Shown here in pieces: positions 15,165 through 24,080 of a stretch of 64,000 nucleotides of DNA. The DNA lies in contig CALDSU010000012.1 of NCBI GenBank assembly GCA_937924525.1, forward strand, positions 1 through 64,000, given 5' to 3'. A program made the translations under genes and the position numbers. Below the pieces are notes generated by a model that was not told where the DNA came from, ran no database searches, and worked only from the letters and a program-made list of their open reading frames with translations. Position 1 is the stretch's first letter; every line of letters starts with the position of its first letter. This DNA is from an uncultured Bryobacteraceae bacterium (GTDB taxonomy: Bacteria > Acidobacteriota > Terriglobia > Bryobacterales > Bryobacteraceae).

Positions 15165-17876
15165 CTACGGGGGTGGCGGCTCGTTCGATTTCGGCCGCCG
15201 GGACTTCAGGCGGTCAAGCAGGTCGCGCAGGGGATTGGCCGGCTCGGCGGCAGGCGCGGGCGCCGGCGCCGGCGCCGGCGGCTGGGGCGGGGCAGCCGTT
15301 TCTCCTCCGGCGGCTTCCGGCGCGGTCGTCGCTGGTGGCGGCGCCGGAGCGCTGAGACCGCGTGGCGCGGTCAGGCCCCGCAATTGCAACTCGGCCAGCC
15401 GTTCGGCGTCCGGCAGATACCGCAATTGCGGGTAAGCCCCCGAGATCCGCAGCGGGATGACCAGCTCGCCTTTCGGGTTGGCAAGCGCCGTGGTCAGCCA
15501 CCCGCCGATCCTGGATCCTCCGGCGCGCGCGCTCGCCTCTTGGCTCAGGACCGAGATCATCCTCAGGTCGACGGACTGGTCGGCCAGGTTTAGCGCGCCG
15601 GCCCCTGAAAGCGTGACCCCGGCGGTTTCCAGGCGCAGGTCGTCGGTCCGGGCGACGCCGTCGCGGATCTGCAAGGAACCTCCCATGCGCGCGATCGCGG
15701 TCCCTCCCGTAGCCGGCTTGGCGAACGCCAGGAACTTGCCCAATCCCGCAATCTCGCTCAGCAGGTCCACGCCGGCCAGCCGCCCGCTCTCCATGGAAAA
15801 CGAAGCGGCGCCGTTCAGCGATCGCGCCGGCGGCTGCCCGGGTTCGGGCGCGAACCGTACGTCGGTGTCCATCCGCACCCGCCCTTCGAGCGCGCCCTTC
15901 CATGCGGTGAGGGCCGCCAGCAGTTGATTGGCGTCCACCGCTTCCAGCCGGCTGCGCACGGCGTATTGGGTCGGCGCCGCGCGCGTGTCGATGGTCACCG
16001 CGCCCGCATGCCGGCCTCCGTAAACCTCCGCGGTGAGCGGGTCCAGCCGGATGACGCCATCCTCGAGCGCGCCGTTGGTCTGCACGTTCTTGAGGACGAT
16101 CTGCTGGAGATGCAACTCGCCGATGGACAACGCCCCTGCGCCGGTGATGCGCACCGGCTGAGCCGCCGGCGTGGCGGGCGTTTCCGCCAGCCACTGACCG
16201 GCATCCGCGGACACCAGCCGGTCGATGGCGGCGCGGAAAGTGACCTGGGGATTGGCAAAGTCCCGCAGCGCGAGGTTGCCGCGCAGCGTAGAGGCGCCCA
16301 CCGTGGCCGCGCCGATTTCGATCCGCGCCGTGTCGCGGTCGAAATTCACCTGCGCCGAGCCGATGCGCACGGGCACGCGCAGCGCGGCGAGTTGAATCGT
16401 TGCCTGGGAGAGCGAGGCGGAACCGGAGGCCGACAGCGGTCCGGCGAGCGGACCCTCCACGCGCACGTCCAGCGCCACCTGTCCCGTCCCCTGCGCGCGC
16501 TCGGGATGCACCGCTCCCAGGGCGGCGCCGATGTGCAACAATTCGTCCAGCCGTCCCTGCGGCGCGCGCACCGCCGCCTCCAGCGTGGCGTCCCGGCGCG
16601 TGTAGCCGTGCACGGCAAACGAGGCGGCCAGACGCGTGCCGCCGGTTTCGGCCGTGAACTCGCGCGCGCGGATGGCCGCGGGCGTGGCCTCCAGCGCCAG
16701 GGCGGCGACGCGCACCGGCTGCTTCCAGCCGGAGGCTTTCACCGTGAGATCGCGCGCTTCGATGCTTCCTTCCAGGCTCGGCCGCGCGGCGGCGCCCCGC
16801 ACGCGCAGCGCTGCCGTCAGTTGTCCGTTCACGTCGAAATCCGCCCGGGGCGGGCCGAACGCGTAAGCCAGTTGCGCCAGGCCGCGAATGGGCGCGTTGC
16901 GCGCGCCGACCTGCAAGTCCAGATTCGTGGTCTCACCCCTGTCGATCCGTCCGGCGGCCGACATCTTCAGGCCGCCCACCTCCACTGTCAGCGCGGCAAG
17001 ATCGAAACGGTCCCGCTCCAGGTCGCCCCGCACTTTATAGTCAGCGAGTATCGGCTCCCCGAACGGCCTGCTCCGGACCTGCAACTGCCTCAGGGTGATG
17101 CGGCCTTCCATTTCCAGCGCCGGATGTTTGAGTCGAATCGTGGTCTCGCCGGAGGCGATGGCCTCGGCGGGTAAGCTTGCGAGGCCGCCGGAGACTTTGC
17201 GGAGCGCCGCGAGCGACGCCTGTTCCAGCCGTAGCGTGCCGTCGAAATCCAGCCCCCCGTCCGGCCGCGGCTGGCCGCGCCCGCGCAGCGCCACCGCCTG
17301 CTTCCCCACGCCCGGCAGCCGGAGCGCCAGTTCCACCCGGAACGGACGGTGCGGAGCGAAGTCGTGGAGAGCCAGGTCGATGTGGTGATAAACCGCGCGG
17401 GGCGAGCGGGCCTTCTCGTCCGTAAGCGCCACCTTCCCATCTTCGATCTCGAGCGCGGCGAACGACAGCGCCGTTCCACCGCCGGACGTTCCGCCCAGCG
17501 TCTGATAGTTCCATTCGCCGCGCCGGTTGCGCACCAGTTCGATCGCCGGTTCGCGCAGGACGAGCGATTCGAGCGAAATCTCGCGCCGCAGCAGCGCGAG
17601 CAAACCGACCCGCACGCGCGCCTCGCGCGCGGAGGCGAACGGCCGGCCGGTGCGGAACGCCGGGGCTTCGCCAATCTCCAACCCCTCCACGCGCAGGCCC
17701 AGCGGAAACAGGCTCAGCCCGATTTCTCCCAGGGAGACCTGGCGTTGAAGCCCCTGCTGCATCCGCGCCTGGAGGACAGGACGCAAGGTTTCCGAATCGA
17801 TGGCGAACCGCAGGATCGCCGCCGCCAACAAGACCGCCGCCAGCGCCACGCCCGCCGGAACAAGAATGCGTTTCAT
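15165..17876 (-). CDS. AsmA-family envelope protein
   Basis: This 903-residue protein is anchored by one N-terminal membrane segment (about 4-24) and followed by long periplasmic beta-rich repeats. The N-terminal part (LGEIGLSLFPLGLRVEGLEIGEAP) is typical of AsmA. The C-terminal part (GAGALNLADQSVDLRM) is the AsmA_2-like end that precedes a low-complexity Pro/Ala tail (coded by a GCGCCGGC-rich repeat around 15250-15280). AsmA-like proteins form bridge-like lipid-transfer structures between the membranes. The ATG at 17876 is preceded by GGAGGACC; a longer frame continues upstream but overlaps the divergent promoter region. It is divergent from the Oar-type receptor gene (96 bp). Confidence 0.85.
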   Translation of the reverse strand: MKRILVPAGVALAAVLLAAAILRFAIDSETLRPVLQARMQQGLQRQVSLGEIGLSLFPLGLRVEGLEIGEAPAFRTGRPFASAREARVRVGLLALLRREISLESLVLREPAIELVRNRRGEWNYQTLGGTSGGGTALSFAALEIEDGKVALTDEKARSPRAVYHHIDLALHDFAPHRPFRVELALRLPGVGKQAVALRGRGQPRPDGGLDFDGTLRLEQASLAALRKVSGGLASLPAEAIASGETTIRLKHPALEMEGRITLRQLQVRSRPFGEPILADYKVRGDLERDRFDLAALTVEVGGLKMSAAGRIDRGETTNLDLQVGARNAPIRGLAQLAYAFGPPRADFDVNGQLTAALRVRGAAARPSLEGSIEARDLTVKASGWKQPVRVAALALEATPAAIRAREFTAETGGTRLAASFAVHGYTRRDATLEAAVRAPQGRLDELLHIGAALGAVHPERAQGTGQVALDVRVEGPLAGPLSASGSASLSQATIQLAALRVPVRIGSAQVNFDRDTARIEIGAATVGASTLRGNLALRDFANPQVTFRAAIDRLVSADAGQWLAETPATPAAQPVRITGAGALSIGELHLQQIVLKNVQTNGALEDGVIRLDPLTAEVYGGRHAGAVTIDTRAAPTQYAVRSRLEAVDANQLLAALTAWKGALEGRVRMDTDVRFAPEPGQPPARSLNGAASFSMESGRLAGVDLLSEIAGLGKFLAFAKPATGGTAIARMGGSLQIRDGVARTDDLRLETAGVTLSGAGALNLADQSVDLRMISVLSQEASARAGGSRIGGWLTTALANPKGELVIPLRISGAYPQLRYLPDAERLAELQLRGLTAPRGLSAPAPPPATTAPEAAGGETAAPPQPPAPAPAPAPAAEPANPLRDLLDRLKSRRPKSNEPPPP

Positions 17877-17972
17877 CGCTGGTCCTCCGTCTTCATCATA
17901 AGGGGAGGGAACGGTGGCGCCGCTCAGACGATTGGGATAAGCTCTTAGCGAAATTGTTTCCGGGAGTTCGCG

Positions 17973-20900
17973 ATGCGAATTGCGTTGGTGTTTTCCCTTT
18001 GCTGTCTGCTTGTGCCTCCCGCTAAACTCGTCGCCCAGGTCACGCAAACCGGCAGTATCCGCGGCACGGTCGTGGATCCTTCCGGCCTGGGCATCCCCGG
18101 CGCGACCGTTTCGATCGCCAATGCCACGCGCCTGGTGGTCCGTACACTGACCACCAGCGCCGATGGGACCTTCGTGTTCCAGTCCGTGCCCAACGGCACC
18201 TATGAAGTTTCCAGCGAGGCCGCAGGCTTTAACAGGGTAGTCCTGACGCAAGTGATTCTACGCAGCGGCGAGAACGCCGTGCTCGAGTTGAAACTCAAGC
18301 CCGCGACCGTGACGACTTCGGTGGACGTGACCGAAGCCAACGCCCCCCTGGTCAATTCCGTCAACGCGAACATCAATGCGGTGCTCTCGAACACGGAAGT
18401 CATGAATACGCTTTTGCCCGCGAACGATGCGGTGCGCCTTGCCGCCTTTTTGCCGGGTGCGTCGAGCGAGTACGTACACAACGGGCAATCGGCGAACCAG
18501 AATGTGATCGTCGTGGACGGTTCAAACGACGGCGACGAATTCATCGCCGCCGGGACGTGGAAGTTCCATCCGCCTTCCGATTCGGTGGCCGAGTTCCGCG
18601 TCACCCAAAACGGCTACACCGCGGACTTCGGCCGCGCCTCCGGCACGCGCCTGGAGTTCGTCACCAAGACAGGCACCAACGAGTTTCACGGCACCGCGTA
18701 CTGGTTCCACCGCCAGCCCGCGTTCAACGCGCGGAACTGGGGGCAGACGGTGCGCTCCATGCGGCGGTTTAACGACGTGGGCTACACGCTGGGTGGACCC
18801 GCCGTGAAGGAAAAAATCTACTTCTTCTGGACCAGCTACTACCGCAGGAGCAAAACGCCGCAGTCCGGTTTCCGTACTTGGCCCACGCGGGCCCAGGCGG
18901 CGGGAGATTTCAGCGCGTGGCTGAACCCGCCCGCGCCGCTGCGGCCGCGCATCGTGCGGGATCCGCTCACCAATCAGCCCTTTCCCGGCAACGTGATTCC
19001 CCCAGAAAGGCTGAACCGGAACGCGGTTGCTTACCTGAATCTGTTCTATCCCCTGGTGGCCGATCCCCGCGCGCTGAACAACAATGATTTCACCGCGGAC
19101 GACCAATTGGATCAGGACGATTTCTACGCGCCGCGGGTGGACTTCCGCGTATCGAACAAGCTGAACATGTATGTGCGGGGTATGTACAACCGGCGCGACC
19201 AGTCGTTTGCCGATTTAGCGCCGCAGATGCGTTTTTCGCCTGACCAGTTGCGAATCCCGGGCCGAACGTTCTCAAGCGCTCTGGCTGGCACCTATATCTT
19301 TTCTCCGGCATGGTTCGCGGACTTTCAGTTCACGGTCTCTCGCACGGATGGAAGTTGGCAGCAGAAAGATCCGGAGAGCGCGCTACTGGAGCGCATCCCG
19401 AACTGGAACACCCGGCTGCTCTATCCCGCCGCCAACGTTCTGGGCCAATTGCCGCAGTTGAACCTCGCGGGGGGGCAATATACCAACATCGGCCGCGCGG
19501 TCGGGCGGTCGAACAAGTGGGGCCAAGGCAATCTCAGCGCGAATTTCAACCGGCAAAGCGCGCGGCATACCCTGAAGTTCGGTATCGAGGAGGTGTACCG
19601 CGGCAATACCCAGACCGGATACGGAAACACATTCGGCACGTACTCGTTCGACGGCTTCTTCACTGGCGACGCGGTGGCCGACCTGCTGTTGGGCTTCGCC
19701 CGCAGCTTCACGCAGATGAGCAGTTCGATCTACTGGCGGGCGGCGGCCTGGCAACACGGCTGGTATGCGCAAGACGAGTGGCGCGTCCATCGTAAGCTGA
19801 TCCTGACCTACGGTATCCGCTGGGAGGCGGACGGCGCCTACAAAGCGGTCGCGGGCCAACAGTGGTCGAACTGGCGGCCCGAGAAGTTTGATGCTTCCAG
19901 GGCCCACCGCGTGGACCCGGTCACCGGCGTGATTATTGGCCCGGTGAACAATATGAATGGCATCGAGGTGGTGGACGTCGTGGCCGGGCCTCCTCTGAAC
20001 AACTGGTCCCCCCGCTTCTCCGTGGCTTATGCGCCCACCGCCAGTTCTCTCGTGTTCCGCGCGGGCTACGGACTCTTCTACGACCACCAACAGGGGCCGA
20101 CAACGCGGCTGCCGGGCAACCCGCCGTTTCGCTTCACGACGACGCTGCTAAACGTTGACCTCGATGATCCTACGGGCGGCGCCCCGGACGTCAACCGTCC
20201 GACCACGCTCACGGCGGTAAGTTTGCCTTTCCGTACGCCGCGTACTCATAAATGGTCCTTCAGCGTACAACGCGATCTGGGCGGTTTCCTCGCCGAGGCG
20301 TCCTACGTCGGGGCGCGCAACACCCACCAGGCGCTCGGCATTGCGTTGAATCAGCCGGCGCCGAACGCGGACGTGCTGGCCCGGCGCTTGAATATCGAGG
20401 CAATTCGTCCGTACTACGGCTTCAGCAACATTACCCAAACCCAGTTTGTCGGCAATAGCCGTTACGATTCGCTTCAGGCGCAGGTGCGGCGTCCGTTGCG
20501 AAAGGGCTTGTTCTTCCAAGCCTCGTACACCTTCAGCAAACTCTATACCGACGGCGGCATCACCGATCCGCGTAACCGCGCCTACGACGCCGGCCGTGCC
20601 GGCGGCGATTTCCCCCACATCTTTTCGTTCGCCGGCAATTGGGAACCGCAGTTTTTCCTTCAGGCGTCGCCTGTGATCAAAACGGTCCTCCACGGCTGGA
20701 GCTTATCCACAACTCTGAGACTGATTTCCGGGGCCCCTTTGGCGGTTGCGATGCCCACCGATACGACGGGCATCGGCCGCACGGTGCGCCCCAACTGGAG
20801 CGGTAGCGTCGCCCACCTGCGGACCATGGCGCGCTGGTTCGACGGCGCCGCGTTCTCCGCGCCTCCCCCACTCGTCTTCGGCAACGCCCCCGTGGATGCC

Positions 20901-21119
20901 GTCCGCGGTCCGGGCCAGCGCAACTGGGATCTCGGAGTGTTCCGTTCCTTCACCCTGCGCGAAAAATTATCGCTCCAATACCGCTTTGAAGCGTATAACG
21001 CTTTGAACCATTTCAACCTCAACAATCCGGGCGCGACTTTCGGCACACCGAACTTTGGCGTGATTGTCGGCAAGAGCAATCCACGAAACCTCCAGATGGG
21101 GCTGAGGCTGATTTTCTGA
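17973..21119 (+). CDS. Oar-type TonB-dependent receptor
   Basis: This 1048-residue outer-membrane protein has a signal peptide (1-22). An N-terminal carboxypeptidase-regulatory-like domain (about 27-105, TGSIRGTVVDPSG) precedes a plug-like region (FVTKTGTNEFHGTAYWFHR near 230) and a long barrel ending in Phe. The length and organisation match the Oar/OmpA-like receptors that are greatly expanded in Acidobacteriota and are thought to import oligosaccharides or other polymers. GGGAG lies 8 nt before the ATG. Its stop overlaps the start of the DUF2961 gene (TGATG), so the pair is co-translated. I infer that it imports the glycan hydrolysed by that partner. Confidence 0.9.
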   Translation: MRIALVFSLCCLLVPPAKLVAQVTQTGSIRGTVVDPSGLGIPGATVSIANATRLVVRTLTTSADGTFVFQSVPNGTYEVSSEAAGFNRVVLTQVILRSGENAVLELKLKPATVTTSVDVTEANAPLVNSVNANINAVLSNTEVMNTLLPANDAVRLAAFLPGASSEYVHNGQSANQNVIVVDGSNDGDEFIAAGTWKFHPPSDSVAEFRVTQNGYTADFGRASGTRLEFVTKTGTNEFHGTAYWFHRQPAFNARNWGQTVRSMRRFNDVGYTLGGPAVKEKIYFFWTSYYRRSKTPQSGFRTWPTRAQAAGDFSAWLNPPAPLRPRIVRDPLTNQPFPGNVIPPERLNRNAVAYLNLFYPLVADPRALNNNDFTADDQLDQDDFYAPRVDFRVSNKLNMYVRGMYNRRDQSFADLAPQMRFSPDQLRIPGRTFSSALAGTYIFSPAWFADFQFTVSRTDGSWQQKDPESALLERIPNWNTRLLYPAANVLGQLPQLNLAGGQYTNIGRAVGRSNKWGQGNLSANFNRQSARHTLKFGIEEVYRGNTQTGYGNTFGTYSFDGFFTGDAVADLLLGFARSFTQMSSSIYWRAAAWQHGWYAQDEWRVHRKLILTYGIRWEADGAYKAVAGQQWSNWRPEKFDASRAHRVDPVTGVIIGPVNNMNGIEVVDVVAGPPLNNWSPRFSVAYAPTASSLVFRAGYGLFYDHQQGPTTRLPGNPPFRFTTTLLNVDLDDPTGGAPDVNRPTTLTAVSLPFRTPRTHKWSFSVQRDLGGFLAEASYVGARNTHQALGIALNQPAPNADVLARRLNIEAIRPYYGFSNITQTQFVGNSRYDSLQAQVRRPLRKGLFFQASYTFSKLYTDGGITDPRNRAYDAGRAGGDFPHIFSFAGNWEPQFFLQASPVIKTVLHGWSLSTTLRLISGAPLAVAMPTDTTGIGRTVRPNWSGSVAHLRTMARWFDGAAFSAPPPLVFGNAPVDAVRGPGQRNWDLGVFRSFTLREKLSLQYRFEAYNALNHFNLNNPGATFGTPNFGVIVGKSNPRNLQMGLRLIF

Positions 21120-22444
21120 TGTTCGCCCTGCTCCTCTTTCAACTGCTGCTCGGGCCGAACCCGCTGGACGTGGCGACCCTCCCTACCCCGGACGGCACCA
21201 AAACCGCCATGCGGAGTGGCTTTGACTACAACGATGCAAACTACGATTCGGGGAATCTGATCCGGGTGGAGCCAGCCGGAAAGCCCTTTACCGACCCCGC
21301 CACCGAGTGGGTCCTGTTCGACCGAGCCGGCCCCGGGGTGATCACCAGCATCTGGTTTACGGGCAAGAACAAGAAGGGAGGCGCCTGGATCGGCGGGCGC
21401 CTCAACTTCTATTTCGACGGGAATTTCCAGGCGTCCATCAGCGGCGCCCTGCCGGAGATCTTCGAGGAGAGCCGGGTGTTCCCGGCTCCCCTCGCCGAAA
21501 AATCGAGTGGTGGATGGCTGTCGTACCTTCCCATCTACTACGCTCGATCCTTGAAGATCACCATTTCCGAGCATGGCGATGGCTACACGCACCGCAAGAA
21601 TGGGCGGGGCGAGACTATCCCGCACCTTTATCACCAGTTCACGTACCAGGACCTGCCGCGCGTCCCGCGTTCCGGCGCCTCTCCCCTCAAAGACTGGACG
21701 TGGAAACCGCGGGGCGTTTTGCAGCGGTTTTCGGGCGGTTTTCAAACGAAAGGCCGCGGCGTGGTGGAGGAATTGCGCCTGCTCGAGGCCCCGGACGACG
21801 GCCGGGTTCGGGTCGCGGCCGACGGGAGGACCACGGTGGATCTCACGGTCGCCGAACTGCTTGGCTTCTCCCGCCAGAAGCGCCCGGATGCCAGGTTTCG
21901 CTCCTTACTGTTGGGCATCGACGATGCGGGCGCGGTCTATGTGAGGTTCCCCATGCCCTACCGCCGAACGCTGCGGATACAAACGCCCGGCGCCGCCGAG
22001 ATCCGTTTCCGCCGCGGTTGGCCTGCCTCCGAACAATTTTACTTTCGCGCCCAAACCCTTCAGGACGTGACCGAATCCGGCCGCGACATCCAAATTCTGA
22101 AGGCGCAGGGCCGCGGACACTTTGTGGGAACTATCCTTGAGTTACACGACCAAACCATGGAAGGAGACGATCGTTTCTACGTGGACGGCGAGCCGTTTCC
22201 GCCTTCCTGGCACGGTACGGGCACGGAGGATTACTTTCGCTGCGGATGGTACTTTTTGGGCGGTCCGCTCACCCGCCCCTTGTACGGCATGCTGGACGCC
22301 CAGAAACCCAAGGTCGCCTATCGCTTTCATGTCGCCGACCGCGTGAATTGGCGGAAATCGGCAATCATCGGATTCGAGCACGGTCACGCGAACGAATACC
22401 TGGGGCCGTTCCGCGGGGTGGTGTTCTGGTACAGCGAGCGCTGA
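21119..22444 (+). CDS. DUF2961 / GH172-like glycan-active protein
   Basis: This 441-residue protein has a short hydrophobic leader (1-14), so it is probably secreted or periplasmic. The DUF2961 signature is clear: FDRAGPGVITSIWFTG near 65-80 and HGTGTEDYFRCGWYF near 360-375, where the Glu in TEDYF is the expected catalytic residue. Some DUF2961 proteins have been shown to be GH172 enzymes acting on fructofuranosides or arabinofuranosides. The substrate here is unknown. Translational coupling to the Oar-type receptor suggests a two-gene uptake and hydrolysis unit, like a reduced polysaccharide-utilisation locus. Confidence 0.85.
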   Translation: MFALLLFQLLLGPNPLDVATLPTPDGTKTAMRSGFDYNDANYDSGNLIRVEPAGKPFTDPATEWVLFDRAGPGVITSIWFTGKNKKGGAWIGGRLNFYFDGNFQASISGALPEIFEESRVFPAPLAEKSSGGWLSYLPIYYARSLKITISEHGDGYTHRKNGRGETIPHLYHQFTYQDLPRVPRSGASPLKDWTWKPRGVLQRFSGGFQTKGRGVVEELRLLEAPDDGRVRVAADGRTTVDLTVAELLGFSRQKRPDARFRSLLLGIDDAGAVYVRFPMPYRRTLRIQTPGAAEIRFRRGWPASEQFYFRAQTLQDVTESGRDIQILKAQGRGHFVGTILELHDQTMEGDDRFYVDGEPFPPSWHGTGTEDYFRCGWYFLGGPLTRPLYGMLDAQKPKVAYRFHVADRVNWRKSAIIGFEHGHANEYLGPFRGVVFWYSER

Positions 22445-22521
22445 GAGCCGCCCTGCCAGGCAATTGATCCCATTCCTATCGACTTGATCGCCCTTGGCGG
22501 TTGTGTTACGTTGCTTAGCGG

Positions 22522-22947
22522 ATGCAGACTTCGGTGAAGGGAGAGTACGCTCTCCTGGCCGTGTTCGACCTGTCGCTGCAACCCCCTGGCGTTCCGGTGA
22601 GAATCGCCGAGATCGCCAAACGCCAGCAGATCCCCCAGAAATTTCTGGAGTTGATCCTCGCCAGCCTGAAACAGGGGGGCTTTGTCCAGTCGCGGCGGGG
22701 AGCGGACGGCGGTTATCTGTTGGCGCGGCCGGCCTCGGAAATCACGGTGGGAGGCGTCCTCCGGTTTCTGGAAGGGCCGGCGAGCGGCAAGAATGCGGCG
22801 CGGCGGAGGCCCGATTCGCCTTTCAAGGAGTTGTGGGCGGAGGTAGACGCCGCAGTGTCCGGCATCGTCGATCACCGCACCTTCGCCGATCTGCGTCGCG
22901 CGTGGCAGGAAAAGCAAAGTCAATTCATTCCGAATTGGGAGATTTAG
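22522..22947 (+). CDS. Rrf2-family transcriptional regulator (CymR-like)
   Basis: The protein has 141 residues. An N-terminal winged helix (GEYALLAVFDLS, then IAEIAKRQQIPQKFLELILASLKQGG) and wing GADGGYLLARP identify Rrf2. There are no cysteines, so it cannot carry the Fe-S cluster of IscR or NsrR. This matches CymR, which controls cysteine metabolism by binding CysK as corepressor. The gene lies 6 bp upstream of cysK, exactly the partner expected. A TTACGT -10-like box lies 10 nt before the ATG. The first in-frame ATG is used. Confidence 0.88.
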   Translation: MQTSVKGEYALLAVFDLSLQPPGVPVRIAEIAKRQQIPQKFLELILASLKQGGFVQSRRGADGGYLLARPASEITVGGVLRFLEGPASGKNAARRRPDSPFKELWAEVDAAVSGIVDHRTFADLRRAWQEKQSQFIPNWEI

Positions 22948-22953
22948 ATTACA

Positions 22954-23907
22954 GTGTGGTTCGCGGACAACTCGTTGAGCATCGGGCGCACGCCCCTGGT
23001 CAGATTGAACCGGGTCCCGGGCGGAGCGCCGGCTACGCTGCTGGCTAAGATCGAAGGGCGCAACCCCGCCTACTCGGTCAAATGCCGGATTGGCGCAGCC
23101 ATGATCTGGGACGCCGAGAAGCGGGGGGTGCTGCACCCGGGCAAAGAGATCGTCGAGCCCACCAGCGGAAACACGGGGATCGCGCTGGCTTTTGTCGCTG
23201 CGGCGCGCGGCTATCCCATCACGCTGACCATGCCGGAAACCATGTCGATTGAACGGCGGAAGGTGCTCAAGGCATTCGGCGCGAATCTGCTGTTGACGGA
23301 GGGCGCCAAAGGTATGTCGGGCGCCGTGGCCAAGGCGGAAGAACTCTGCGCCTCCGACCCCGACCGCTACGTGCTGCTCCAGCAGTTCAAAAATCCGGCC
23401 AACCCCCGGATTCATTTCGAGACCACGGGTCCGGAGATCTGGGACGACACCGAGGGCCAGATCGATGTGCTGGTGTGCGGGATCGGAACCGGCGGCACCA
23501 TCAGCGGGGTGGCCAACTACATCAAGAAAGAAAAGGGCAAGGCTATTCACGCCATCGGCGTCGAACCGGTCCACAGCCCGGTGATCTCCCAGAAACTCAA
23601 AGGCGAGGAACTCAAGCCCGGCCCCCACAAGATCCAGGGCATCGGCGCGGGATTTATTCCGGATACGCTGGATCTGTCTGTGGTGGATGAAATCCAGCAC
23701 GTTTCCAACGACGAGTCGATGGAAATGGCGCGCCGCTTGGCGCGCGAGGAAGGCATCCTGTGCGGCATTTCCTGCGGCGCCGCCGCCGCCGTGGCGGTGC
23801 GGGTGGCGCACGAAGAGCGGTTCCGAGGCAAGACGATCGTCGTGGTGCTGCCCGACGCCGGCGAGCGGTATCTGTCAACCGCGCTCTACGAAGACCTGGC
23901 GGTATAA
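22954..23907 (+). CDS. cysK: Cysteine synthase A (O-acetylserine sulfhydrylase)
   Basis: This 317-residue cytosolic PLP enzyme makes cysteine from O-acetylserine and sulfide. The PLP lysine is K43 (SVKCRIG), the substrate loop is TSGNTGIAL near 68-76 and the phosphate cup is GTGGTISG near 175-182. The start is GTG at 22954, 6 bp after the rrf2 stop; the conserved N-terminal phrase [13 protein letters not shown] fits this start. It is probably co-transcribed with, and a partner of, the Rrf2 regulator. Cystathionine beta-synthase is less likely: there is no CBS domain and the length fits CysK. Confidence 0.93.
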   Translation: MWFADNSLSIGRTPLVRLNRVPGGAPATLLAKIEGRNPAYSVKCRIGAAMIWDAEKRGVLHPGKEIVEPTSGNTGIALAFVAAARGYPITLTMPETMSIERRKVLKAFGANLLLTEGAKGMSGAVAKAEELCASDPDRYVLLQQFKNPANPRIHFETTGPEIWDDTEGQIDVLVCGIGTGGTISGVANYIKKEKGKAIHAIGVEPVHSPVISQKLKGEELKPGPHKIQGIGAGFIPDTLDLSVVDEIQHVSNDESMEMARRLAREEGILCGISCGAAAAVAVRVAHEERFRGKTIVVVLPDAGERYLSTALYEDLAV

Positions 23908-24080
23908 GGTTCCGCGCCGGCGGCGCAGTTTCCGGGAGCCGCGCACGCGCCTCGCAGCGATGTGTCCGTGGCGCGGGGCGACAGGGCGCGGGTGGCGCCC
24001 GGCGAGAGCGCGCAGAGGATCGTCCGCTTCCCCGTTCCCAGGCGTCGCCGCCCGGCAAAGCCAGCGCGTGGCAGATGAGA

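Noticed and set aside
15243-15285. GCGCCGGC repeat as a regulatory or mobile repeat
   Set aside because: It is in frame in the AsmA-like gene and encodes a Pro/Ala tail, so low-complexity coding explains it.
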